Source: Anagrus nilaparvatae (Eukaryota > Arthropoda > Insecta > Hymenoptera > Mymaridae). Taken from it: a stretch of 64,000 nucleotides of DNA. The notes beneath the pieces are model-generated. The model saw only the letters and a list, made by a program, of their open reading frames with translations. It was not told where the DNA came from and made no database searches. Below are positions 54,901 to 64,000 of this stretch, one piece after another (position 1 is the first letter of the stretch; the number at the start of each line of letters is the position of its first letter). Location: NCBI GenBank assembly GCA_022575985.1, contig JAKSXM010000132.1, positions 434,001-498,000 on the forward strand, in the 5' to 3' direction. Position numbers and translations under genes: made by a program.

Positions 54901-57495
54901 AAAAAAAGATAATAGAATAAATAAGAAAAAAAAATTTTCTTAATTTTCTTCACGATTCGGTATTATTTAAAAGTCAGAGGTCCATCAATGCACATGCCTG
55001 CTTTTTTAATTTGTATTTTGTACGCTTATATCTACATTCAATTCATGAGGAAATTTCCTATAGGTACCTTTGAAACAAATTTTCGCGATTTTTCTGCCAC
55101 TTAAAATCGAGTAGAAATTTTCAATAATTAATAAAACAAAAAACAAAACAAAAAATTAGTACTTGCATGGTTGCAGCGTTATAAATGACCAAAAAAGATT
55201 ATTTATTAATAACATTGAGCTCTATATTAATATTGGGATTAATTTCAATAATTGCAATAGATTAAACTTTTTGAAAGTTAATTTTTGCTCTAATTTACTT
55301 AGTATTACAAATTAATAAATTGTGCTCTAAAAAATAAAATTTTTCATAACTGTAAACAGTTTTTTTATTTTATAAACAAAATGAAAACCATCGTGATTCG
55401 AGAAAGCCCCATGTCAGTAGCATTGTAATTATTGATAATAATTGTAAATATTATAATATTTCATAATATTTTATTTTATACACATGGTTTGGTTGCTTTG
55501 CTTGAAATTTCAAATCAACTAAAAGACTTTAAGAAAGCTTAAATTTTATTTCCCTCCCCTTTTTTCAAAATTTATTTGAGAAATTTAGGATTTTGTGGAA
55601 ATTAAAAAATATAGAATTGAAAAGATTATTCTGCAGGCTTTGAGTAATAGTTTTAATAATCCCAAGATAACCTGCTGTTAAACCTAATTGACTATTTCTC
55701 TCCTTTTTACTTATAAATTTAGGGTTTGTTGCTGTTGCTACGTTATCAAGATAGAATGAGGGGTAAACTAAAATGAAGCGAAGCCAAATATAATAACTAA
55801 ATTTTCCAATATTTCCAATGGAGGGGAATAAAATTTAAGCTTTTCTAATCTTTTTTAGTGGATTTAAATAACTGTTTGAATTTTCAAGCAAAGCAGCTTA
55901 AAAAAAGAATTCACTTTAGGAATTTGCTACCTCGATAATAAATAAATTAAAATTAATAAGAGGAATATTATGATGAAATATTTAAAATTTATTTGAATAA
56001 ACTTCAAATATATTGTATTTAATTATTCGGTGAATTAAATTCATTCTTTGTAGATAAATACCTGAACTTGTTAACAATCCTGTTTTTAACCATGGGTGAA
56101 GCAATTTATATGTAAATCCCTTTTTTGAATGTGCTTGGCCACCGAGAATAACCTAATTTATAAGATTTTTTATTAGTTTTAATAAAACAGCCCAAAATAT
56201 AACTAATTAATGGATGTTTTCTATTATACAGAGGCGAATTCGTCAATGTCAATTATCCTTTTAGATTATGCATCAGAACGACAATGAAGTTTTTTAAATT
56301 CAATACCAATTAATTGGTAAGAGTAATTGCATGGAAAATGCAATTACAAATCTCTGCTACACAGAAGAAAAGTTTTTTCTCTCTTTGAGTAAGGTTAATT
56401 TAATTTTAACTTCAATATATATATATATATATATATACCTTTTTTTTCCCGTGCAAGAAGACACAGTTTTTTATTATCAAACAATAATATAATTTTGAAC
56501 AATGAAAAAACTTTTCATTATTACATGAAGAGATGTAAGACAAGAATTTGCCAACAATGTAGAAGTATTTTGTTTTTTTATATTGATTTAACATCTAGAA
56601 TGGTAATTATCACTTGGTGGGATAATTAAAAATTTCTCAAAATTTCCACGAATGAGAAATCCAATGATATTTATTGACACCAAAGTGTCATTCGAACTAA
56701 CAAAGGAAGTAACAATTTTTTTTTTCTCAACAATCTACTTATAAATCCGTAAACTGCGTCTTTTTATCTTTAGTTGTCTCTCTGAGATATTTAATAAACG
56801 AAACATCCATTTTTGGTAAACAATTTTAAAATTGTTGCCAAAATTATAATTTTCGACTGAATAAGGTTTATACATCTGAAAAACTTAGTGAATCTTAGTT
56901 TACAAAAGTTTACGAAAAGATTTTACGAGATACAGGTTTGCAAAGATAGTATATTTAAAATTAGATTTTTCTAAAAAATCATAAGCGATGAATTGATTTT
57001 TTTTGTAAATTTAATATCCATAAACCTTATTTTAATTGAACATTTTAATTTTGGTAGTAACATAAAACTCGGTCGTTTTTTATAATAGTTTAGATAAAAG
57101 TACAAATTTGGAAATTAAAAAATATAATGAAGATGAAAATTTAAATATAAAGTTACCGCTAAGTCATCGGGATGCTGTATATTAACTGATACCATTGAAC
57201 CAAACACCCATGTTTTGCAAATTGGCTTATAACTATCAAATATTTCAGAAAAAAGTCTGTAAAATTTATCTAAAAAAAAAAGTAATTATAATTTTTTTCT
57301 TATATTTGCCAAATTCTTTCAAAAAAAAATTTATAAATAATTACCAAAAGGACGAATAAATAGAAATGAACTGCCAATAATTGGTAGAGACGTTGGTCCA
57401 GGTATTTTATTAATTATTTTAGCTTTTTCAGAATATTGTATCGAATAATGTATCCATAATAGAATAAAAAATATTGTTATCAAAAACCAAAACAT
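48996..57495 (-). CDS. Cytochrome P450, CYP4 clan, 508 residues, nine exons
   Basis: Paralog of the P450 at 34.8-42.6 kb, on the same strand. Exons in coding order: 57495-57345, 57269-57157, 56152-56062, 54576-54391, 53854-53655, 50575-50479, 49826-49482, 49416-49237, 49159-48996; total 1527 nt, all phases agree. Membrane anchor at residues 1-20 ([20 protein letters not shown]), then [23 protein letters not shown], the I-helix [15 protein letters not shown] (haem-linking Glu kept; DTS in place of DTT), KESLR (ExxR) and [10 protein letters not shown] (haem Cys about 453). No lesion. Compared with its neighbour it has one additional intron (splitting the 277-nt exon into 91 + 186) and lacks three (200-nt exon for 97 + 106; 345-nt exon for 107 + 69 + 169). 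Introns are long and repeat-filled. Substrate unknown. Confidence 0.93.
51016..53325. repeat. Large TA-flanked foldback in intron 5 of the second P450 gene
   Basis: The ends are TA|gtcgggccgccaccaatg and cattggtggcggcccgac|TA. Arms of about 340 bp are nearly perfect (for example aaacccactttttt-type blocks, ggcagattaattgttattaa, and aattcgtgagttaagcaaaa with its complement). The head includes atatgttttttgacctgcta, resembling the gttttttgggtcgctga head of the 23.3- and 32.8-kb elements. The internal 1.6 kb has no transposase reading frame. High arm identity suggests recent activity or gene conversion. Confidence 0.9.
53587..53637 (+). repeat. Short tandem duplication next to a P450 splice donor
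   Basis: tctgggttaccccaccct occurs twice, about 35-40 bp apart, ending less than 20 bp from the donor of the 53655-53854 exon (intron side). GC-rich compared with the flanks. Confidence 0.7.
53966..54040 (+). repeat. Fragment of the 20.7-kb foldback family in a P450 intron
   Basis: The end of the family (gaatgagtttattatgttga followed by accaccctcccttcatttc and gagccttctg) matches the left terminus at 20738-20815. Only about 75 bp is present; no second arm was found. Confidence 0.75.
55490..55898. repeat. Foldback element in intron 3 of the second P450 gene
   Basis: gctttgcttgaaatttcaaa and aaagcttaaattttatttcc on the left face gaattttcaagcaaagcagc and ggaataaaatttaagctttt on the right. Arms are about 80 bp. 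The middle of about 240 bp holds no coding. Confidence 0.7.
56415..56437. repeat. (AT)n microsatellite
   Basis: About eleven AT dinucleotides in a P450 intron. Confidence 0.9.
56720..56915 (+). repeat. Diverged fragment of the 20.7-kb foldback family
   Basis: Blocks such as taataaacgaaacatccatt, ttgttgccaaaattataatt and aaggtttatacatctgaaaa correspond to the gccaattaaccgaatggcca ... gctgccaaatttgtaattt ... gggttttataagtctcaaa series of the type copy. They are closest to the copy at 63.7-64.0 kb. Confidence 0.55.
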
Positions 57496-58214
57496 TGTTT
57501 GAAATAATATTGCACCTTATTAGTTATTAATACTAAAACTGACTAAAAAGTTTTTAGAAATTTATCATAAATACAACCATTTTATCTGATATGTGAAACA
57601 CAAAAAATAAAAATAGAATATTGATAAAATATAAATTTAAAATTGATAAATATTTTTCTTGATATGATCAATTATTATTTTGACGATTTTTATGTATTAT
57701 GATCCAATATAATCCATAAATATTTATAAGTAGATAAATAAAATAATGCAACTCATAAAAAATTTTATAATGACATTTAATGAATTATAACAAGTTTTTT
57801 TTTCATTTAGAAATTACAATTTCATGTTTTAAAATAATACAATAATTTTAAATAATTTATTAAACTAGAATAGCCGCGCACTTAATGACTTTCTTAAACT
57901 ATTTAAATGTTTTGATTAGTCTCAGGTATTTTATATATTTTATCCTTTTTTTATATTTTAATTAACTTATTTTGTATATTATTCTCAAAAATCAGTTTTT
58001 ATTGTACGGGCTTTTCGCTAAATTTGGAAATAGATTTTAAAGATCTATTTTAGCCCTACTATTTCAATTTTTATAAAAAATTCTTATTGAATTGAATTGA
58101 ATATCGAAAATGATACCTAATTATTTTTATAAAGCTAATTTGAGCTTTTCAAATTCACCCTTTTTGAATCCAATTATTTAACTCACCGCATTTTAACTGA
58201 ACAGTACAAGAGTC
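57496..58214. other. Upstream flank of the second P450 gene
   Basis: AT-rich; holds the P450 5' flank on the minus strand. No gene or clear promoter element recognised. Confidence 0.4.
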
Positions 58215-58990
58215 TCCGGTCACTCAGGTAGCTCTTCATTACCCGCATCAAATATTTTTTACTGCGAGGTCATTTAGTCCTTGCAGGAAATCTGTCCACT
58301 TTGCCGAGTTAAAAGCATTTTTAACATCAAGGGTAACTAAAAGTGTAATTTTACGGAAACGTTGATTACCCATTTGGACTCTGATTATTGCATCTGTGGC
58401 CTCCTTTACTGCACCGATCATGGACCGTCACCGTCTAAAGCTATGCTTCCGAGAAGGTCCCCTGCTGCTGGTACTGCATTCAAAATGCGAGGCTGTAGCA
58501 TCTTTTTGAAGCCTTTACCTGCCATATCTAGAATTCCCAGCGGTCGACAGTACGATGGGATTGTTGGATCATCCTTTTCTTTGCTAATAAGCGCCAGTAG
58601 AGCTGCTTTACATTGTCTGCTAAAGACCCCTATTCGGGTTCAGGTATTGTACATTCTAAGCATCAGCGACGGGCACTCGTCTACTCCTATTTTAATAATC
58701 TCGGCTGGTATGCCGCCTGGACAGGGAGCTTCCTCATTTCTAAGGAAGTCCATGGCGGCGAACATTTCCTCATCTGTGAAGTCCACGATACCGTATTTTT
58801 TTTTTGTGTAGGAAGTGAAGAAATGCATTACGCATACCGACGCGACAATCCGTACTGTTCGGTTATGTGGGACTCGGAAATACCGTGCCATACCCACTAA
58901 AACTCCACTCCCTTCATATCTTATGAAATTCAGCCTGGAACCGTTTATCACATTACTTCGGGTTGACTCAAGGCCATGTATCTTCACTTA
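58215..58990 (-). pseudogene. R1-like retrotransposon fragment A (reverse transcriptase, N-terminal part)
   Basis: On the minus strand, 58987-58640 reads through YGIVDFTDEEMFAAMDFLRN and EEAPCPGGIPAEIIK (the block before RT motif 1). After a frameshift it continues with YCRPLGILDMAGKGFKKML and, further on, a LMLKMLLTRQSGQIS-type version of the first catalytic block. Several shifts and stops. It is homologous to about 60201-60636 of fragment B, so these are two insertions, not one element. Confidence 0.75.
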
Positions 58991-59117
58991 ATGAGGAACC
59001 TTTCATTTCTTCTTCCATTTTAGAGACTTCAGTATCTCTGTCCCAAAATAAAATTAGCCTAAAAGCTGAAAGAATTATTCTAAAAATAAAACAAATATTA
59101 GGCCCACCTGAATGTTA

Positions 59118-60636
59118 TCACTTCCTTCCAGTCGTCAAAAACAGACAAATAAATAAATAGATAGATAACCTTGTACGTCCGGCTTTGGAACTCTGCGCAA
59201 GAGCCGTCCACGTCGACCGCTCCTGCGCACAGATCTTCGTTAGATTGTGTCCACTAAGAAACTGGGTCAGGAAGTAATTAACTTCCCCGTGTCCCCTTTC
59301 AATCCACGATGCCACCTCTTTTATGAGACGCTTGGTCCATCTGCTGTCGGCGCAGTCCTCCCAGAGCCTCTGCCACTCCAGCATCGCATACTTCCTAACA
59401 TCCGCTTTGATGCGGTCAACGTCACCCTCAGTCTTTCTGTCATGGATAAGTTTACGTTCTTTGGCGAGGAGCTTAAATGGGATAATGCCTGCGATCACAA
59501 GAACTGCCGCTTCGGAGGAAGTCCTGTACGCACAGGCAACTCTCAAGGCACCTTGCCTCTGGACATTTATCATGCCCTTTGCATAAATTACCTTCTCTAG
59601 CGCCCCCGCCCAGATTTCCGCTCCATACAGTAGTACGGAAAGGGTTACGGACATTAAGAGTTTGCGCTTACTGCTTTTTGGACCGTTCATGTTCGCCATG
59701 AGCCAGCTTAGGGCTTGTGTCGTGGTTCCTGCCTTCTTGACCCTCTGAGAAATATATTCCCAGTAGCTGAGCTGGGTATCCAATGTTATACCTAGATACT
59801 TTAAGCATGTTTTCGTCTCAATAATAGTATCCTCATCGATACGAATTAGGATGAGGGTGTTGATTCGCCTCCTTGTGAACAGCACGATTTCCGTCTTCAC
59901 TGCCGCCAGGCTCAATCCGTGCTCTTCCATCTATGCGCTTGTTTGCAGCATGCAGACACTTAAGCTGTCCTGCACCTGTTGCACGTTTCGCGCGACGACC
60001 ACAAGGGCAATGTCGTCCGCGTATCCTATCGTGAAGCAACCATCCGCCAGCTCCAACCTCAGGATACTATCGTATGAAATGTTCCAAAGGTCAGGGCCTA
60101 AGATTGATCTCTGAGCAGCGCCAGCCGTCACTCTTCTGCTCTTCTTCCCTTGTAGAGTATCATATAGGAGCATTCGATTGCTGAGGTAACTCATCATGAC
60201 TCATATCAGGTATTTAGGTACCGCGAAGTCGTTAAGTCCCTTCAAAAACTCCGTCCACTTTGCTGAATTGAAGGCATTTTTAACATCAAGGGTGGCCAAC
60301 AGTGTAATGCTACGGGAACGATGATTACCCAATTGGGCCCTGTTTATTGCCTCTGTGGCCTCCTTTACTGCTCTAATCGTAGATCGTCCTCTTCTGAAGC
60401 TGTATTGCCGAGGAGAAAGGTCCCCTGCAGATTGTACTGCATTTAAAATGCAGGGCTGTCGCATTTTTTCGAAGCCTTTGCCTGCCGTATCCAGGAATCC
60501 CAACGGTCGCCAGTACGATGAGAGTGTTGGGTCACCCTTTCCCTGCTAATAAGGGCTAGTAGGGCCACTTTCCATTGTTTTACATCTTCAGCTGGTATGC
60601 CGTCTAGGCCAAGAGCTTACTTATTCCTAAGAGATC
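59118..60636 (-). pseudogene. R1-like retrotransposon fragment B (reverse transcriptase to C-terminus)
   Basis: Minus strand in order: GFLDTAGKGFEKM, SPRQYSFRRGRSTIRAVKEA, LLATLDVKNAFNSAKW (60503-60201), then a break, YLSNRMLLYDTLQGKKSRRV, AAQRSILGPDLWNISYDS, IGYADDIALVV (60197-59931; YADD kept), a stop, then EEHGLSLAAVKTEIVLFTRR to LTQFLSGHNL (59930-59118). Two in-frame breaks kill it, and the C-terminal zinc motif is missing. The 3' side ends in short A/T-rich tandem sequence (aaataaataaatagatagat at about 59147-59166), possibly the element's tail. Diverged from the intact element at 44-46 kb. Confidence 0.85.
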
Positions 60637-60639
60637 TCT

Positions 60640-61480
60640 AAAACTACGAATATATAAAAAAATTTGAAAATAAAACCCATCTTTTTGATGAAATGAAAAC
60701 TATTTTTGAAGACTGCACGGAAAATATTGATTTGTCCGACATATTGAAAAACCTCTTGTCAATATGTGAACTTGAAGAAATTGTTCGATATTCAGATGAG
60801 AAATTTTATGAATGTTATGGATGTAAAGGAACAAAAAATTATCCAGAATTCATTCGTTGTTATTTAACGTAAGTATTTTTTTTATTTTTTCTTTTTAATA
60901 TTCAGTTTCCAAATTATTTTATTCATTTTTTTTTGTAATTTTTAATGATTGTAGAATAAGAACGAATTTGTTAGAAAAAGAAAAGAATACATATACAAGA
61001 CATTATTGATTTTAATATCAATATGATAAACAAACCAATAGAATGTTCTATGTGTGAAAATAATACATTTAGCGACACAAAAAGAATCAATATCAAAACA
61101 TCAAAAATATTGATTTTACAAATAAATGATTACAAAGATTTTAGTGGTTTGGAAATAGAGGGGAAACTTCCACCGCTGTTTCAGTTGTTAATGGCAAATT
61201 TTTTATATTAAAAAGAATCTTTTTTTTTTACTCAGCAAAAATTGAATCTAACAATAAAAATTTTACTATCGATATTTCGAGAATAATCAAATAAAGAATT
61301 TTAATCTAATCAGTAAAACAACAACTGAATTTTGGTTAACTAAAGAAGACAAACCCGTTACACTAATATTGGAAGAGATAGACTTTGATAAGGATTTTGA
61401 ACATACAGACTCTGCACTATTACCAAAAATTGCAGAAAAAGTTGCAAGAGATCATTTTATGTCACCAAAAAAAAACTAAA
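60640..61480 (+). pseudogene. Ubiquitin-protease-like gene fragment, broken
   Basis: The first segment (60640-60868) reads YEYIKKFENKTHLFDEMKTI, LKNLLSICELEEIVRYS and KFYECYGCKGTKNYPEFIRC, ending at a good donor (ac|gtaagt). After an acceptor near 60955 (gattgtag) the frame continues as NLLEKEKNTY, shifts by one base, then reads DIIDFNINMINKPIECSMCE and KRINIKTSKILILQIND to a stop at 61209. A later open stretch reads FWLTKEDKPVTLILEEID. Paired CxxC motifs followed by KILILQ recall the zinc-finger region of USP-type deubiquitinases; no catalytic Cys or His box is visible. The left edge is cut by retrotransposon fragment B. Family assignment tentative. Confidence 0.35.
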
Positions 61481-61559
61481 GATTTTGAATTTTTGGAAAC
61501 GCCAAAGATTCAAAAAAAATTGAAAAAGAAAAAACCTCATTCCAAAATCAAAGAGCTGT

Positions 61560-61840
61560 CTTTCACAGCAAATCTTGCTAGCATTAATCGCATGCCTCAA
61601 GCAGCGCTTAACTTCCTTGTAAGCTCGCATCTGTTCACAAGCTTCCGCGCGGGATCTGGCCCTTGTTGCCCTATACATTGATGAATAATAGAAGTAGTAG
61701 CAGTAGTACTATAAGTAGTATTATACTTTAACTCCGCTTTACCGGTCCCAAGACCGGCGCCTAATGAGGCAAAGGAAGGAGCAGGGTTGTTTAGACAGCC
61801 TTTTAAGGTTGAACTAGAATCAAAGATACTGAACATAGCT
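61560..61840 (-). pseudogene. R1-like retrotransposon linker fragment
   Basis: The minus strand reads YRATRARSRAEACEQMRAYK followed by EVKRCLRHAINASKICC. This arginine-rich pattern is typical of the endonuclease-to-reverse-transcriptase linker of R1-clade elements (compare the HKDAKHRLAKAIRQSK block at 44.1 kb). GC-rich. No catalytic block is attached. Confidence 0.45.
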
Positions 61841-62415
61841 TTATGGAACAGCAGAGGCTGCCCTATAAATCGGGTCCTAGCATTTCTCTGGAGGATGCTT
61901 TCTACTGTACCCTCATGTATTCTTATTAAGTGTACTGTAGACTGCTTATAGCTTTCTGGGATAACTGAGGCTGCCCTACAAACTAGGTCCTATGTGAGTG
62001 CCAAAAGAGGTTCCTGGATAGTAAAGTGATCAGTCTGGCTACGTGCCGAGCAACCAGAATTGTCTTAGGCCTCTGCTATTGCTAGGCGGGAAGCGAAGAA
62101 CTCTGCAGCTTGAATCCATTTTTAACGGCTTGGCGAAGTTGCCAATATGTACCCAAGCTGCTAAATAACTCTAAATTTCCGAAGCGTATTCTGCTTTTAT
62201 TCGTGGAGGAATGAGAGAAGTAAGGTGGTGCAATTACATGTCATCAGATGTATACTCTGTTATGCAATCAGTCTCCATGTTAGCTGCACGGTATGTGAGG
62301 GATCGATGTAGGCCATTGAATATGTAGCGACGAATCTTTATATATTTAAAAATGTCTAATTCAAATGTACATAAAAACCTACATGAAAATGAAAATAAAC
62401 AGTCAAAATAATCAA
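61841..62415. other. GC-richer stretch of unknown origin
   Basis: Base composition is less AT-rich than the surroundings. A plus-strand piece near 61830 reads ILNIALWNSRGCPINRVLAF, which faintly resembles the start of an apurinic-type endonuclease, but stops follow quickly. Probably decayed retroelement sequence. Confidence 0.3.
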
Positions 62416-62418
62416 TCT

Positions 62419-62805
62419 ATGGATTTCGAAATTGTTGCAGAGCATCTTAATGATGCTAGATCAAATGATTATGAATAGACTTTTACCAACATCTCAATTG
62501 GTGATAACATCATAAAGCTGAATCGATGTTATAATACCATTGAGATGCTGTATGACGAGATGACATTGAGAATAGAAAAAATGGAGGAACGGTTTAAGAA
62601 ACAGATGAACATGTTAATGGTCATCCAAGAAGACGTTAGACTGTTCAAGAATAACGAAAAGAAGTTGAAATCAATCAAGGGCAAGCAAGTAAAAGAAGCC
62701 CTTGCCATTGAGACGGTATTTAAACGGTATATTAGTGTGAAAAGAGACAAAAGTGCCCTATCTGCAAAGAAAGGATCGGATTTGGATCAAGAAGGTTCAA
62801 GTTGA
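62419..62805 (+). pseudogene. Coiled-coil reading frame with one internal stop
   Basis: From ATG at 62419 the frame reads MDFEIVAEHLNDARSNDYE, meets TAG at 62476-62478, then continues in the same frame to TGA at 62803-62805: NISIGDNIIKLNRCYNTIEM, LYDEMTLRIEKMEERFKKQM, then a lysine-rich tail ending SDLDQEGSS. Heptad-like spacing of I/L/M suggests a coiled coil. Codon composition is less AT-rich than the flanks. Family unknown; a retroelement ORF1 or captured gene fragment is possible. Confidence 0.4.
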
Positions 62806-62879
62806 GCTCCTCTAAAAAAGACTTTTTATGAAAAAAGCTCTAAAAAGAGGAAGACTAAATTTTTATAATTACTGTTAAG

Positions 62880-63330
62880 ATACCTGGTATCTTTTTTATC
62901 AATTATGGAAAATTTGTCAATTTGGTTATGTAAACTTTCTGAATTTCTTCTCTTGTATAGGTTTGGTTCATGACCCAAAATATACTTTATTTAAGTCAAA
63001 GTCATGGCAATCATTTATGCAATGATTAGGAACTACTTTATTAGTTTTATTGTCTATATCAGTTTTATGTTCTCTTATTCTAGAATGTAAAGCACTTTTA
63101 TAGCACCTGTATAGAATGCATTACAAATATTACATTTGAACTTATAGGCAAAATTAAGATTTTCCATTTTAGGAGTAATATCTTTGATAATAAAACTAGT
63201 TAATTTTTTTGGTAATCATTGGTATAGGTGTATATTTTTGTTATCGTTTCCTATGTAATAAAACATGGTAACATCATCTCCATGTTTTACATAAATAATT
63301 TAGTACGCTATAATAACAATGACTAAGAAC
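62880..63330 (-). pseudogene. Penelope-like element remnant (copy 3), GIY-YIG end
   Basis: Minus strand: VKHGDDVTMFYYIGN, KKLTSFIIKDITPKMENLNF, AYKFKCNICNAFYTG (GIY-YIG start, with T in place of I), then after a one-base shift SALHSRIREHKTDIDNKTNK and VVPNHCINDCHDFDLNKVYF. The order and the CxxC plus later RIREHK...H...FD pattern match the C-terminal endonuclease of Penelope-like elements. Reverse transcriptase not visible. Confidence 0.65.
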
Positions 63331-63645
63331 ATTTCATTCTATGTTATATAATATAATCAAATAATGTATATGGGTTAATATTTGTGAACTGTATATGACT
63401 TTGCATGGTCGGGTCTCAAAATGTACTCCAAAGTATGTTTGGTCGAAAGTATATATAAAAAAAATAATTTTCCCCAATTTTTAGCTGTTTAGATCCAATC
63501 CTCTATTTTTTACAGCGAAAAATCCAAAACTTTTCCAAAAAGGGGCTCATTTGTAAAATTTCTCGAGGAATCCGAAAATTTCGTCAAAATTTTCATTGGG
63601 TGACTAGAAAATTCGGAAAATTGAAAATAAGATAGAATAGCTACA
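63331..63645. other. AT-rich stretch, nothing recognised
   Basis: No gene or repeat identified. Confidence 0.35.
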
Positions 63646-63649
63646 AAAT

Positions 63650-64000
63650 ACCAGAATGTTATCAAATAGGATTTTTTCGTAATCTTTAATACAAAGCTGC
63701 AAACTTGCCAGTTAGCCAAAATACTTCCAATTGGTCTCATTTTTTTGGTATAAGTGTCACCATTCAGTTACCGTACACTGCAATTATTTGTTGCTGAATC
63801 TCTCATGCCGATAGTCAATAAACGAAATGCCTATTCTTACCCCAAAATGACCAATTTTGAAATTGCTGCCAAAATTCTAATTTTCAAAAGAAACGAGTTC
63901 TATAGGCCTCAAAAATTTTTTGCAAGCCCTTAGTTTCCAAAAAATTTTTAATCGTCTTTTTATAATTATTTGTTTAGTAGATATGATAATTAAAGTCAGA
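63650..64000 (+). repeat. Arm of the 20.7-kb foldback family, running off the window
   Basis: Shared blocks with 20860-21170 include ttggtctcatttttttggta, taagtgtcacc, attgctgccaaaattctaat, tataggcctcaaaaattttt and tttccaaaaaatttttaatc, in the same order. Only the left arm lies in the window; a right arm would be expected beyond 64000. Confidence 0.75.

Noticed and set aside
58362..60549. Plus-strand open frames of 87-149 codons across retroelement fragments A and B
   Set aside because: The minus strand carries the recognisable reverse-transcriptase blocks; these are antisense shadows.

Overview
The window looks like nuclear DNA of an insect. It is very AT-rich, the genes have many exons with canonical GT...AG introns, and the gene content is typical of insects: a large classical-type cadherin, a tetraspanin and two CYP4-clan cytochrome P450s. 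The species cannot be fixed from the sequence. A compact AT-rich genome such as a parasitoid wasp would fit, but that is inference.

Layout. 1-8.5 kb: the 3' part of a cadherin gene (+ strand), with its earlier exons outside the window. 8.5-27.5 kb: a repeat-rich stretch with tandem repeats, a decayed Penelope-like element (PLE), a decayed DIRS-type element whose gag-like reading frame is split by an intron-like segment carrying a foldback element and a Helitron, and several large foldback (inverted-repeat) elements. 27.57-31.91 kb: an intact eight-exon tetraspanin gene (+). 32.7-33.8 kb: another foldback. 34.84-42.61 kb: an intact eleven-exon CYP4-type P450 gene (-). 43.77-47.24 kb: a second PLE (+), split by a GC-rich R1-clade non-LTR retrotransposon with a clear target-site duplication. 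49.00-57.50 kb: a second intact CYP4-type gene (-), with nine exons. 58.2-64.0 kb: broken R1-like elements, a ubiquitin-protease-like gene fragment, a coiled-coil reading frame with one stop, a third PLE remnant, and another fragment of a dispersed repeat family.

How the parts relate. The two P450 genes are tandem paralogs, same strand and same predicted length (508 residues), but their exon-intron structures differ. Much of their intron length is made of foldback elements with arms of roughly 80-400 bp or more. At least five foldbacks (23.3, 32.8, 35.4, 37.6 and 51.0 kb) are flanked by TA on both sides, suggesting a TA-targeting transposition mechanism. Three or four of them share a related head sequence. 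The four protein genes have no evident functional link. The most distinctive features of the window are the abundance and nesting of foldback elements and the nested retroelements.

All exon boundaries were set by eye from GT/AG signals, reading-frame phase and protein-family similarity. No alignment or database search was run.
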